Positions 12,076 through 22,895 of a stretch of 64,000 bases of DNA are shown one piece after another; position 1 is the stretch's first letter; every line of letters starts with the position of its first letter. The stretch lies in contig NC_079885.1 in NCBI RefSeq assembly GCF_029227915.1, positions 16,939,001-17,003,000 on the forward strand. The letters run 5' to 3'. The translations under genes and the position numbers were made by a program. Source of the DNA: Hydractinia symbiolongicarpus. Its lineage: Eukaryota > Cnidaria > Hydrozoa > Anthoathecata > Hydractiniidae. The notes under the pieces are model-generated. The model was not told the DNA's origin. It made no database searches and saw only the letters and a list, made by a program, of their open reading frames with translations.

Positions 12076-13339
12076 TATAAATATATGTGCATAAACTTAA
12101 TCAAGCTGGCTTTTGATATCTTTGTTAACTAAGTAAAATATTAAGCAGGTGATACATGACTTTGAAACCTGTGGACGATATATACGCATTTTGTTGAAAT
12201 CAATTAATATTGAATTAACAAATATTATCGTTTATTATCCAAATTGTCGAATTTGAATTTCTTTTTGGAAAGTCTGATTAGTTGCAGTTTTTCATTTTGA
12301 AGAAAATAATTGTAAATTTAAAGTATCATCACAAAGTGTCATTTGAAAGTTATTTTAGCCCTCCTTTTCCGAAAAGAACAGGAGTTGAGTGTACAACCCC
12401 TCATGGAAAATTTCGCAGGACAACAGTTTTTTGTTGCTGGCGAAAAAGGCACACTAATCAGAGCATTATTTTGTGTAGCTAGCTAGCTTGATAGTTAGTG
12501 AAAGTCAGCACCAATCAAAAAGAGATCCAAATCAGCACCCAAAATTGGGATAGCTAGCTAGCCAGCACACTTTACCCACTTATATAAAAAAAAATTCTCA
12601 CCTGAAAAAATACATGAATTTAAAAACATAGTATTTAGCCCCCTGGCTAGCTACATCAACAAAGCTACTACGACATAGTTAGTGGTCAGAGCAAGAAAAA
12701 CGCATAGCTATTATAGAAACAACAAAGATAAACATTAACAACTCACTTCAACGTAATTGCACAACTATACTTCTTTGATTTCACATACGCAGGAAGGCAG
12801 TATTCTGCATGACAATTTATTCGGATAAAACCAAAAGTTGTTTTTGCAACACGTCAGTAGATGGCAAAGCGGAATTACATTTAACCTTTTTAATTCATCA
12901 ACATTTTCGTTTTCGAAAACTAACTTCACACGCTTTCTCAAGCTCTTGCAAGCCATGTTGAGAAAGGAAAGAATCTTCCGTGCCGTACTGATATTTATAC
13001 CAAAACATACAGAAACTATTTTGACAGGGTTGTTCAAGATTTTCTGACTAAAAATAGGTCAGGCTCACATAGGTTGATTCTGGTCAACGGTGAAAGCCTC
13101 ACGGTATAACCTAGAGCCAAGACTGGCTATTACAGTTCAGGTCCAACATAGGTTGATCTAATTCGCGTTATGAGATAGTCAATAACGAAGAAAAGTAGCC
13201 AAAACAAGGCGGAATTTCAATATTTAGATTCCGGGTAAATTCGACAGAATTCGATTTCGATCCTCGGAATTTTCTTACTAGGTCGCGTGACAGGGTTGAC
13301 CTAGTTTAAATCCGCGCCTGTTGAGCTAGTCCACCTGTC
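12076..13339. other. gene-free DNA with TAGCTAGC-rich patches
   Basis: Short ORFs at 12282-12482 and 12765-13047 overlap on both strands and match nothing recognisable. Around 13060-13160 the word CATAGGTTGAT occurs twice. No gene supportable. Confidence 0.35.
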
Positions 13340-14770
13340 TCTATTTGAGTGCGGCTATGGAGTTTTTGCACCATTGACACAGGAATATTTTCTGGAATTT
13401 TGTCAATGGCCATGATATTTATTTCATCCGATGCTATACTTTTTAGCATCTTTTTGTTGTGTTCAGAGGCAGGTTAGTTTTCAGCAAAGATATGAATCGC
13501 ATCTTTGGGGCAGTTTGGGTCATTTTAAAAAAAAAAATTTAGATTTTATAAAGTAAATCTTCGTGTTGCGTTTCTAAGTTTCCCACTCTGATATTGTTTA
13601 ATAATTCAATCAAACGTTGATCACCACGCTACCTCATAACTTCTGTTAGTTCAGCAATCTTAAAATATTTCCAGCAATGTGAAAGATTTAACAGTACATC
13701 TTTGTAGTCTGCATAAATTGGTCTTGCTTGAATTGGTGGAAGTTGGTCCCCACATGCTATAACAGATATTCCTGCAAATGGAATGTCATCTGCGCATCCA
13801 AATATTTCAGGTAGCCGTTGGTATTGTGCAACAGCAGCTTGTTTAAAACCATTGATATTTCGTCTATTACGATAATGCTTAGCTCTGAAAGCTTATTTCG
13901 CAGCATGCATCTCTTTTTATCGCTCAACTTAGAATAGAAATATTTTTAGTAAAACTTCTATCAACTGGCATACCTAAAGCTGAATGTATTGTATTTCCCT
14001 CTACATTGATAGCAGCAACACTAGTTGGCGCCAGAATAAGAATCTTATCTTTTTCTAAGTTCCCTGCACGATAAGAAAGTGCTTTATTTAGCATGCCAGA
14101 AATTGTTTTTATCAAGTGTGACTTTTCACAACCTGTACTTCCTGTTAGAAAGATGTGAATTGGCTCAATTTTATGGTGTGCGTTACATGCCAAGCTTTTT
14201 GTGTACCTTCTAACCTAATCATTTACGACTTCAAAAACTTGCCTTTGAGTTTCGTTTAATGTTCGATTTTTTCATGAAATTCGTCATCAGAAATTCCAGA
14301 CTTACTAACCGATGAAAAATTGTTCCCAATAACTCTGACGTTTTCGGTTTCATTTTGCTATGGTAATTTATATTGCTCATCTCATCAAAAATATCGTCAT
14401 TTTCCTGTTCAGCGAAGGAATTAAGATTATTTACATTCGTGTGAAAATTTATCATTGCTTCTTCAACAAGTTCGCCTAATGGTTCGCATATTCTTTTGTT
14501 TGTATTTATAATTTCTAATACACCGGAAAGTGAATGTCTCAAAATATCATTCCCTATGTAATATATTAAAAAGGATGGCCACAAGCTTTATCATATTATT
14601 TTTGAAGTAATCATATAAAAAGCTTCCTATATTAACAAAAAGCAATTTATAAAGAAGTAGCAATCTTCTTGTGAAACATTCTGTGATGCCACGGATGCTA
14701 ATTGTTTTGACTTTCGTAGTGCATGAGCATATTTTTAGAAAGTAGCTTTTAGTATGTGAAATACCCAAAC
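13340..14770 (-). pseudogene. Helitron PIF1-like helicase, N-terminal/central relic
   Basis: Minus-strand pieces in Helitron RepHel order. 14584-14231 has the linker with GELVEEAMINFHTNVNNLNSF and EQENDDIFDE. Then a shifted SDDEFHEKI segment. 14193-13924 has PIHIFLTGSTGCEKSHLIK (Walker A) and KILILAPTSVAAINVEGNTIHSALG (motif Ia). Then, with stops and shifts, ISVIACGDQLPPIQARPIYADYKD (motif III region) and LSHCWKYFKIAELTEVMR reach to about 13620. The Walker A glycine before lysine is glutamate (GCEKS; GGA to GAA), which alone should abolish ATP binding. Together with 6798-7160 it shows different truncated copies of one Helitron lineage, but no single copy is complete. Confidence 0.8.
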
Positions 14771-15059
14771 ACCACTAGATTTCATCAAGACAATCGTTCA
14801 ATATATATTAACAATTGTTTCACAAAAAACTTCTTCTATATTCTAAAGCATAACAGATTAATCCTTAGCGAAGACGGCGTGATTCATATTTGCCGAAACT
14901 TTGTTCCGGTATATGTTAACAAGTTTTAATGTTGTGAAACAAAAAAAGGTTTCTTTCAACCAAGAGATAATCGGCATATACAAAAGTATTCAGGTCTTAA
15001 TTCATCGAAACAAGACAAGTAGAGTTCGTATATGTGACAATACCTTAGACACATTTCAT
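14771..15059. other. no recognisable gene
   Basis: Short AT-rich interval. The plus-strand ORF at 14901-15140 is open but mostly falls in the tandem repeat that follows, so it is not called. Confidence 0.35.
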
Positions 15060-15285
15060 TTTCCGGCCAAAATTAAGCGAAACGAGAGAAACATGGAGCG
15101 CTTAATTGATAATGGCATAGACAAGTGCCGACTTCGGTGATTTTTGTTCTGAAATTTCGTTTTATATTGTCAAAATTGAACGAAACAAGAGAAACATGGA
15201 GTGTTTAACTGATATTATCATAGACAAGCGCCAAATTCGGTAACTTTTGTTCTGAAATTTTATATTCCGGCCAAAATTGAATGTC
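15060..15285. repeat. tandem duplication, about 113-bp unit
   Basis: Two diverged copies share CCAAAATTAAGCGAAACGAG / CAAAATTGAACGAAACAAGA, AGAAACATGGAG, ATAGACAAG and TTTTGTTCTGAAATTT in the same order at a spacing of about 113 bp. A third partial start follows at about 15265. Confidence 0.65.
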
Positions 15286-15980
15286 AAAAAGCATTATCTA
15301 AAGGGTTATGAAAGGCCCAATTCACCAAAACAACTGAACCTGAGATGTATGGATTGCTTCTAAAACAGGGGCTTTTTTCTAAATTTTTATCAAAGGTCTA
15401 ATTTACGGAAACAACCGTATCTCTTACGTAATACTGATCACTCGCCTTCTCTAATGGTATTTGGAACATACATTGCTTGTGATGTATTCTGTAAGACTCA
15501 AATAAACTGATCATGTCTCCTTGGGTAAGCGCATTAAAACACAAGATGTGAAATTGAAAATGAATATTTAGGCGTGTCTGCTAAATTTGTTTCTTTGTCT
15601 CTGATATTATGATGACCACTGGCGAATCGGCCATCATGGCTTGTTTATCTACCAACTACAATTGATGTACTGATAAGAATCTTTTTGCGGGAAGATGTCC
15701 AGATAATTTTTCGTTTGTATATAGTGCGAGACCATTATGGCGATGGTAGTCATTTGAACGCCGTTTTCCCCAGTTCACTTTAACTGAAAAGTTAGAATAT
15801 TTTTTGAAACTATTTGTATGAAGCTTAACTGCTGTAAGCCCCTGCGCTTCTTAACCATAGTGCTCTGTGAATAATTATTTTTCTTGTAAATAGAGTTTGT
15901 ATAGTGATGAATTGTAATTAGCTTTTTAGTCACATTCTAAATGTGGATGCCTATGTTGCGCAGCACTAGAAAAAGACGCC
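15286..15980. other. gene-free DNA
   Basis: No ORF of note and no recognised repeat beyond scattered AT-rich words. Confidence 0.35.
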
Positions 15981-16085
15981 GTACCACACTCTACTACAGG
16001 CTACTACGCTCTACTTCAGCGTACTACGCTGTACTACTACGCTCTACTACAGGCTACTACACTCTACTACAAGCAACTACAGGCT
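15981..16085. repeat. minisatellite, CTACTACGCT-type 10-15 bp units
   Basis: Units such as CTCTACTACAGGCTACTACG repeat about eight times with point changes. Confidence 0.8.
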
Positions 16086-16560
16086 TTCCTCTCTAACGTT
16101 ATTAAGACAAACATAGATTAAACGTTTAATAAACGTTGTGAAAATAACGTATTTTACACGCCACTAAATGATGAATTTTTAAAGTTATTAGTGTGAAGTT
16201 ATTAAAACGGTATATGATTAAACGTTTTTGTAACGTTTCCTTTCTAACGTTATTGAGACAAAAATAGATTTAATGTTTAATAAACGTTGTGAAAAAAACG
16301 TTTTTTGCACACCACTAAATGACGTATTTTTAACGTTATTAGTGTGACGTTAAAAAAGCAGTATAAGATTAAACGTTTATGTAACATCTGGTTTGTAACG
16401 TCATTTACACTAACTCAAATTAAACGTTTTAGAAACGTTCTTAAAATAACGTTTTATAAAAGTCAGTCACGTATTTTTAACGTTATTAGTGTGACGTTAT
16501 AAAAACGATATACGTTTAGACGTTTTTGTAACTTTTCTTTTGTAACGTTATTTTAAGATT
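16086..16560. repeat. AACGTT-rich tandem repeat, about 151-bp unit, three copies
   Basis: TAACGTTATTAAGACA, TAACGTTATTGAGACA and TAACGTCATTTACAC begin successive units at about 16095, 16246 and 16397. Each unit also carries AAACGTTTTTGTAAC and AACGTTATTAGTGTGACGTT. The palindromic AACGTT word occurs many times. A thematically similar block lies at 36300-36615. Confidence 0.75.
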
Positions 16561-16561
16561 A

Positions 16562-16733
16562 TCTCTATAATAATAGCCGTCGTCTGTCTGTCTCTGCGCG
16601 GACCCCCCGCTGAGTTAGAAATGATGTTACGGAAACACGAATATCAAATGCGATATATTTTTATCCACTTTGTTGCCACGGGTAAATATAATGGACGGGC
16701 GAACCCGTGGATTTTTCCACGGGCAACGACTAG
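16562..16733 (+). mobile_element. non-autonomous Helitron (172 bp), complete ends
   Basis: Starts TCTCTATAATAATAGCCG and ends with the hairpin CCCGTGGATTTTTCCACGGG, then CAACGACTAG. The host A is at 16561 and T at 16734, as expected for insertion between A and T. No coding capacity. A near-identical 173-bp copy lies in the opposite orientation at 42898-43070. Confidence 0.9.
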
Positions 16734-17260
16734 TTTTAAAGAAACCAAAAGTTACGTTTTAAAATAAATACAATAGCGTCGTTGCATAGTAGTGTTAAAG
16801 ACGTGCTAATTTTAGCCGACAGGGAGTAACATATTCAACAAAACACGCGTGGTGCGGTAGCCCATTGTTTTAATGCGAGCAACTTGTCTCGTTGTCCCAT
16901 TCACAACATCGCTTCCAGAACTCTGTCTCTTGTACTCGTGCCTTGGTAGCCAAAGGAGAAAAGGAATCTGGGGACGAGTTTGAAGACCATCAGCCATTGC
17001 GAGCTATGAGCGCGAATGGTTTAATCTTCTGGGCATATGGTCTAGTGGGCAATAATGATGGCGAAAAGAGGTAGCGGTGGAAAGTTGTATATATTTTATG
17101 TTATGTAAACGTACGTACAGGGTAAGGTAATTTTATAAATAGTTTAGGATAGAAAAATTTCGTTGCAGGAACGATCACAACAAAATAAAGAAACAATTTC
17201 TTATTATATATAAGAAGTGTAGCTAGCTATTAGCCAAGGTTTGAATATATATAAAACTGT
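16734..17260. other. no recognisable gene
   Basis: Overlapping 60-residue ORFs on both strands (16812-17074) have no family signature. The rest is AT-rich. Confidence 0.35.
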
Positions 17261-17269
17261 TTCTTAATT

Positions 17270-17382
17270 TTTTGAAAATGGCTTGGGGCTTTTCAGTGTT
17301 CTAATGACCATAAAAAGAGCTTCTTTCTTGAATTTTTGATGACTTGGCTTTCATGTCAGTGTTGTAACATAATCATAAGAAA
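17270..17382. repeat. left flank copy of the 93-bp repeat (about 1.5 units)
   Basis: Contains TTTCTTGAATTTTTGATGAC followed by TTGGCTTTCATGTCAGTGTTG, matching the tandem repeat at 35840-36115 in the same orientation. A second, more diverged half unit precedes it. Confidence 0.7.
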
Positions 17383-17493
17383 AAGAGATAGTCTGGTAAT
17401 TCCGGGCCGTCCTTAATGTGTTCCTATTGTTCACAAGCAGGTGTGTTTCTTAAATCGGGGTGGCCGGTTTAAGACTGCACGGAATTATCAATA

Positions 17494-17740
17494 ATGGCTG
17501 CCCTTGGGGAGGATTTCTTTGGTGGAGATGATTTTGATGCAATCTTGGCTGTTATTGACGAAGATTTATTAGAGAAAAATCGTGATTTAACTAAAGAATT
17601 ATCCGAAATTGTTGAAGAAATAGTAGACGACCCTTCTGAAAGCTGTTTTTTCCTGTGATATATGCTCCAAAACATGTAAAACACAACGGGGACTCACAAG
17701 AAACCGAAATGCGAAAGATCGTCAGCCACAAAACCAGTTA
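17494..17740 (+). pseudogene. acidic protein with C2H2-like zinc finger, fragment
   Basis: An ATG-initiated reading begins MAALGEDFFGGDDFDAIL and continues acidic for about 54 residues to a stop after SCFFL. In a shifted frame, CDICSKTCKTQRGLTRNRN follows, a C2H2-type finger in which the first histidine has become asparagine. Such acidic-plus-finger proteins are common in cnidarian transposon-rich DNA, but I cannot name the family. It ends about 20 bp before CAGGGGCGTAGCCAG (17748), a hAT-like terminal sequence. A minus-strand ORF over it is a shadow. Confidence 0.45.
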
Positions 17741-18123
17741 AATGACGACAGCCAGGGGCGTAGCCAGTGTCAGTCAGGCTCTGCGATCGACTGACCTACT
17801 TTTTTCATTTCAACACGTCGTTTTTTCCACCGCCACCGCCAACACATGGATGGGCGCACCAATTGTGCATCCGGCACAAATCTTTTTCCGGGCGGCGCAC
17901 ACAAGCTTTGCGCTTCGTACGTCGTTTTCGCAGGATTTAACAGTATCCACTTTGTTTTGCAGGCTGAGGTGTTGAATCTCTACTTTGTTTCGCAGATAGT
18001 CTTTTTCGGATTACCTGCGAAAATTATGCCTATGTACGGTCTTGTGTCTTCCATTTATGGTCATTATGGACGCATCCTATTGGCTAGTAAATTTCGCAGA
18101 GAGGTTAAAAATTCGCTCTATAT
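17741..18123. other. left edge of the Polinton region
   Basis: Carries one hAT-TIR-like CAGGGGCGTAGCCAG with no partner found. The overlapping plus-strand ORFs at 17742-18133 have no recognised domain. Composition shifts here from AT-rich flank to the more balanced provirus. I could not find a terminal inverted repeat. Confidence 0.4.
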
Positions 18124-21100
18124 ATGGCTATAGAACATACGCAAGAAAGTAAAAAAAAAACAACAACAAGGCTTGTGAAAGTTGTGAAGGTGAAGAAAGC
18201 AATTAAAGTTCAGGACTATCTACATGAACAGCCAGGGAAAGATTTTACACCACATGAACATAAGTATGCTCTTCACAGGACCTTCCTGAGTTTCCGAATT
18301 CCCGGTATAGGAGGTGCCGACGTTGACGGGTATATCGGGATGGTGCGACCCGATGTGCAACCCTGGTTGGGGAACAGGTAGAAGATATGGGGTGAGCGAA
18401 GGTACAGCTGTCACTATGGATTATGTGAAAGAAGAAGAAGACGAACCCGGAAGAGGCCAATAATGAGGAGTACATTGAGGTTAAGAAAGTCTTTCATAGC
18501 AGTATGGCCTCAGTATTTTAGGGTAACGATGTAGATGACATGCTGGATAGGATGTTTGCCCAGGTTAAAACACATGTGGAAAATCCCGCGTTACCCCAAA
18601 GTGGCTTCACAATCTCACAAATACTATACCTCGACGTAGATTTTCACAAATTTAACAAGAGGCTCATCATACCTCGAACTACCCAAATGGGCAGCATCCA
18701 AAAAGGCCGTCATTAACCCGATGAATGAGGATGAGGAGTGTTTCAAATGGGCCATTATAGCATCACAGCATCATGGGGATATAGGGAGGAATCCAAATAG
18801 AATATCTCAGATGAAACCCTACGTGGACCACTACAATTGGGATGGCATGGAGTTCCCAACCAGTATAAAATCCATATACAAATTCGAGGCGAATAACCCC
18901 GACATTGCGGTAAACGTACTCCATATAGATGGAAAGAGGATCAACATCCTACGTCGATCGGTGCACAACGGGCGTACCAAGGTGGTGACCCTGCTGCTTA
19001 TCTCCAATGATAAAAAGACCCACTATACGGCAGTCAAAAGTCTGTCGAGGCACCTGGGAAAGGAGACTTCGAAGAATAGGAACGCAATGCACTTCTGCCT
19101 GAACTGCCTACAGGGTTTTCCAACAATTGAATCGAGGGACAAGCACTATAGGTACTGCACCGACCATGAGGCTGTTAAAATTACAATGCCAACGGAGGCC
19201 GAAAAATGGTTATATTATAGGGATGGGCAGCAACAATTCAAGGTACCCTTTGCCATCTATGCAGATTTCGAGAGTCTATTGATACCGATAGAGGATGCCA
19301 GGGACACTAAGACGAAAAGGCTAAGTAAGCATGTACCATCCGACTGGTGCACCTATAGTACCTTTGCCTATGGGAATGTACCGGATCCCCTAACAGTATA
19401 TAGAGGCGAGGACTGTGTAACCCGCTTTGTCAACCACCTGGAGGATGAGGTGAAAAGACTATACAATACATACCCTCAGCAGGACATGAAGCCCCTAACA
19501 GAGGTCCTAAAAAGAGAACATGACGAGGCCACGCACTGCCATATCTGCCTAAAACCTTTCGATGACGGCAAGAATAACCGTAAGGTCAGGGACCATTGCC
19601 ACTATACTGGGCTATATAGGGGTGCGGCGCATAACAGCTGTAACCTCAAATATAAGATACCCAGCCACATCCCTGTCATCTTCCATAACCTTTCGGGGTA
19701 TGATGCCCATCTCTTCATACGGGAATTGGGCGAGAAGTACGACACCCAGGACATTGGGTGCATCGCCGAGAATACGGAGAAGTACATTAGTTTCAATGTC
19801 AAAATCAAGGTACCGCTTGGAGGTATGGTATATGGTGACGGGGAAAAGTACAAGACAATCGAAATTAGGTTCATAGATTCTTGCCGATTCATGGCATCAT
19901 CGCTAGACAATTTGGCAAGCAACCTCGCCTAGAATGCAGCCCTGAAATTTACGGGGATCAGGCTAGAGCTCCTTACAGACCCCGATATGCTCCTGATGTT
20001 CGAGTTCCGGGGAGGTAAAACACAAGCTGTACACCGATATGCAAAAGCTAATAATAATTATATGGGGACCAGTATAACCCGGATGAGGGGTCCTCCTACC
20101 TGCAATATCTGGATGCTGACAACCTATATGGCTGGGTGATGCGTCAAGACTTGCCAACGGATGGTTTTAAATGGATGTCAAACGTCGAGGCATTCACTGA
20201 AAGGCGGATGATCAGGAAGCTCGTTGAAGAGAACAAGCATGGGTACATTTTGGAGGTTGATATCCTTATCCCGAGGAGCTACACGACAGGCATAATGAGT
20301 TGCCGTTCTTACCCGAACGCAGGACGGTCAATAAGGTTGAAAAATTGATACCAAATTTGGAAAACAAGTGTAGATATGTGGTACACATTAGGGGACTTTA
20401 CGAGGCTATAAAACATGGACTTGAATTGAAAAAAGTGCATAGGGTGATCAGGTTCAATCAAAAGACATGGCTGGCGGGATATATCGATCACAACACAAGG
20501 TTGAGAACGGCTGCCAGGAACGAGTTCGAGAAGGACTTTTATAAACTGATGAACCTCTCGGTGTTCGGCAAAACCATGGAGAATATTAGGAACCACCGCA
20601 ACATCCAACTAGTTACCAATGAGGATAAGTATACGAAATTAGTCATGAAGCCTAATTTCAAGGGTGGTAGCAGGTTCAGCAAAAAACCTACTAGGTGTAG
20701 AGATAGGCAAGACCGAGGTCAAGATGAATAAGCCCATATACATCGACCAGGCTATATTGAATATGTCAAAAATGGTGATATACGAGTTTCATTATGACTA
20801 CATGCAGCCTAAGTACGGTAGCAAGCTCCAACTCTGCTATATGGACACAGACAGCTTCGTTTACCATATACGAACAGAGGACTTTCACAGGGATATAGCC
20901 AACGATGTTATACGAGTGTATATAGCAATGATGATAGAAGGCCTCTTCCCATAGGCAAGAACAAGAAGGTGGTGGGCTTGATGAAGGATGAATTAGGTGG
21001 CAAAATCATGACAGAGTTCATCACCCTGAGGGCCAAGCTATATGCGTACAAGAGCCTTACCAAAGAAGGCGGTGTTCGCAAAGCCAAGGGCGTAAAGAGG

Positions 21101-21337
21101 TGTGTGACGGAAAAATCCATCACCTTCGATGACTATCGGCGATGCCTGAAAGAGGAGCATGGAGATATCTATAGGAGCCAGGTGTTGATTCAAAACAAGG
21201 GTCATAAGGTATATACCCAAAAAGTGAACAAGTTGGCACTCAACTGGGCGGATGATAGACGGATTGTACAACAGGATCAAATTACGACGCTTGCCAGAGG
21301 CTATAGGGAAATAAAATGGAAGCATGTTTGTATGTAG
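18124..21337 (+). pseudogene. family-B (protein-primed type) DNA polymerase, broken
   Basis: Span of about 3.2 kb, matching the roughly 1,000-residue Polinton polymerases. Order of motifs: the N-terminal HRTFLSFRIPG segment (18260-18310); a N-terminal module ending in a C2H2-like CLNCLQGF...H...C (19100-19165); Exo I YADFESL (about 19258); a CHICLKPF / RDHCHYTGLYRGAAHNSCN knuckle like endonuclease VII/HNH (19530-19640); Exo II VIFHNLSGYDAHL (about 19675); motif A YLDADNLYGW (about 20105); motif B KLMNLSVFGKTMEN (about 20543); motif C CYMDTDSF (about 20837). The key acidic residues remain. The frame changes at least five times (about 18380-18700, 20045-20135, 20300, 20690, 20940), and a TAG lies at 19930. 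It replicates the element in the family; this copy is a pseudogene. Confidence 0.9.
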
Positions 21338-21395
21338 CCATACTCCTACCATATGCCATAATTGCCTACATACTTTTTCGTTATAAACGACTATT

Positions 21396-21405
21396 AATAA
21401 AGATG
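21396..21405 (+). promoter_or_regulatory. start-proximal AATAAA signal
   Basis: AATAAA at 21396-21401, one base before ATG at 21403. It supports that ATG over the upstream in-frame one at 21316. Confidence 0.5.
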
Positions 21406-21783
21406 TGTGGTATTGCACAAGTATTCGACAATGCCTCTGCGGAATATGAAAATATTGAAAAGCCTATTGATAAACGTCAAATTTTAAAGGAAGCCCTACG
21501 CAAAGGTAAAGGACACCTTTTGCCAAAGAAGTGCACGGAAGGGTTTGTTGACAAGGCTCCGGAGGAGGCTATCAACAAGATACATACTGAGTATGTACAG
21601 CGGGAACTCCAGGAGAAGGGAGAAAAGACGGCTAGGGCCCTGTCAACTCATGTTATCGGTCTCTATGTCAGCATGATTGGTAACTTCGTGGATATCGACA
21701 GCGTTGACGAGTTACGCAGGGACATCGAGGAAGATCCCATTATCCGGGATAGTATAACGGACCTTGGTATCCTCGTATACTGA
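21403..21783 (+). CDS. Polinton-associated protein, unknown function (126 aa)
   Basis: Starting at the ATG at 21403 (MCGIAQVFDNASAEYENIEK) gives a soluble, charged protein ending SITDLGILVY. An upstream in-frame ATG at 21316 would add a hydrophobic stretch (ILLPYAIIAYILF) that overlaps the polymerase end; the AATAAA signal favours the shorter form. Middle part is lysine/glutamate-rich (LRKGKGHLLPKKC, VQRELQEKGEKTARAL), suggesting helices. No recognised domain. It follows the polymerase directly and is intact. Confidence 0.6.
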   Translation: MCGIAQVFDNASAEYENIEKPIDKRQILKEALRKGKGHLLPKKCTEGFVDKAPEEAINKIHTEYVQRELQEKGEKTARALSTHVIGLYVSMIGNFVDIDSVDELRRDIEEDPIIRDSITDLGILVY

Positions 21784-21874
21784 ACCATCGGTAGGTGTTT
21801 GGCCCCACTACTTGTGGCAGACCATACGGCCCAACATATAGGAAAAAAGAAAGAGAAAGAGACGGTGCTATAAG

Positions 21875-21882
21875 AATAAATG
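21875..21882 (+). promoter_or_regulatory. start-proximal AATAAA signal overlapping ATG
   Basis: AATAAATG: the final A of the hexamer (21875-21880) is the A of the start codon. Confidence 0.5.
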
Positions 21883-22227
21883 AGTGAACAGGAACAAAAA
21901 CAAGAGGAGAGGGTCATAACCATGAAGAACGAAGGTCGTGTTGCCGAAGGCAAAAGACTTGCGGAATGGAACCGGAAGAACAAGGCCGACTTAAAGAAGA
22001 ACCTGGGTAAAGAACCTTCACAGGATGATCAAGAACCTGCGACAGGTTCCAGCAAGTCCATAGGCAGTGTCCACATCTATGGAGTTGGGGCGATAGCCGT
22101 GATTGCCATAGGAGTAGGTGCCTGGTATATGGCCAAGGGTAAAAATGAACCCAACAAGTTGGTGGTCAATCCGGAGCTTCAGCATGGCAAACCCCAACCA
22201 AATATCGATTTCTTCAAAATGCAGTAA
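21880..22227 (+). CDS. single-pass membrane protein (115 aa), Polinton accessory
   Basis: A very charged N-terminus (SEQEQKQEERVITMKNEGRV) of about 65 residues is followed by one hydrophobic segment, VHIYGVGAIAVIAIGVGAWYM (about residues 65-86), and a short lysine-rich tail ending NIDFFKMQ. The topology suggests a virion or membrane-anchored protein. Function is not known. Seven bases separate its stop from the next start. Confidence 0.65.
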   Translation: MSEQEQKQEERVITMKNEGRVAEGKRLAEWNRKNKADLKKNLGKEPSQDDQEPATGSSKSIGSVHIYGVGAIAVIAIGVGAWYMAKGKNEPNKLVVNPELQHGKPQPNIDFFKMQ

Positions 22228-22228
22228 T

Positions 22229-22236
22229 AATAAATG
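22229..22236 (+). promoter_or_regulatory. start-proximal AATAAA signal overlapping ATG
   Basis: AATAAATG at 22229-22236 immediately follows the TAA stop of the membrane protein gene. Confidence 0.5.
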
Positions 22237-22494
22237 GCAAGCAAACATGATGAAAACATGGGACCAAAAGAGACCATGATAATCGATGCCTTATGGGAGT
22301 CTGTCAGGCTCGTGTCGTACACAATTCTAATCGCCATGGGTGGCAAAAAGGCCTTAGGGGTCACCAGGCCAGGTGCTAAGATAGATATAGAGGATGGTTG
22401 GAAACTAGCTGGGTATATGAGTGCGGCGATTCTGTTCGACGAATACGCGATCAAGCAGGGATGGTACAAAAAATCAATAATAGCTCCGAAATAA
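22234..22494 (+). CDS. small protein with hydrophobic segments (86 aa)
   Basis: Intact ORF. It has two moderately hydrophobic, small-residue-rich stretches (VRLVSYTILIAMGGKKALGV and LAGYMSAAILFDEYAI) with charged ends. It could be a peripheral or twice-inserted membrane protein. No family recognised. Confidence 0.6.
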   Translation: MASKHDENMGPKETMIIDALWESVRLVSYTILIAMGGKKALGVTRPGAKIDIEDGWKLAGYMSAAILFDEYAIKQGWYKKSIIAPK

Positions 22495-22554
22495 ACCACA
22501 TGGTAAATTTTTTATATCCCCAAGAGAGATATAAAATATGGAAGAGGCCAAGAA

Positions 22555-22704
22555 ATGTCTCGTGTGTTTAAAATCTCTCCCCTGAGCCTGTTCAAGTCAA
22601 AAGGTAAGGGTTTTAAAAAACCTGCATTCCCTGCCTTGATCTTGGGAGGATATCAAAAGGCAATGCGAAACGCCGCATTTATATGCAACCCTTATATGAG
22701 TTAA
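22555..22704 (+). CDS. small basic protein (49 aa), possible
   Basis: An ATG at 22555 opens 49 codons to TAA at 22702-22704. The peptide is lysine-rich (FKSKGKGFKKPAF) with no acidic residue, as in small DNA-condensing virion peptides. That role is only suggested by composition. It lacks the AATAAA start signal of its neighbours. Confidence 0.35.
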   Translation: MSRVFKISPLSLFKSKGKGFKKPAFPALILGGYQKAMRNAAFICNPYMS

Positions 22705-22895
22705 TAATCATCCTACAGGATCATATTGCGGCCCAGTTTAATGAGGGGTATACTTGGGAAAATTATGAGAGACATGTCAATAACAAGGTACGATTCAGAT
22801 ACGACGAAACATTTAATAGTCCAACACTTGCCGAGGTTGCCAAGGCATTACACCGGGCACAGTATGCTTTAACAAATGGAGATCAGATGTTGTAG
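22683..22895 (+). CDS. small ORF of unknown function (70 aa)
   Basis: Overlaps the previous small ORF by 22 bases and the next gene by 20. The peptide (AAQFNEGYTWENYERHVNN in the middle) is plausible as a compact helical protein. No family match and no start signal. It may be part of a split gene. Confidence 0.4.
   Translation: MQPLYELIIILQDHIAAQFNEGYTWENYERHVNNKVRFRYDETFNSPTLAEVAKALHRAQYALTNGDQML

Noticed and set aside
17748-17762. hAT terminal repeat CAGGGGCGTAGCCAG
   Set aside because: No matching inverted end or target duplication was found, so a hAT element is not called.
22018-22499. Minus-strand ORFs over the small membrane protein genes
   Set aside because: Shadows of the plus-strand genes, with no start signals.
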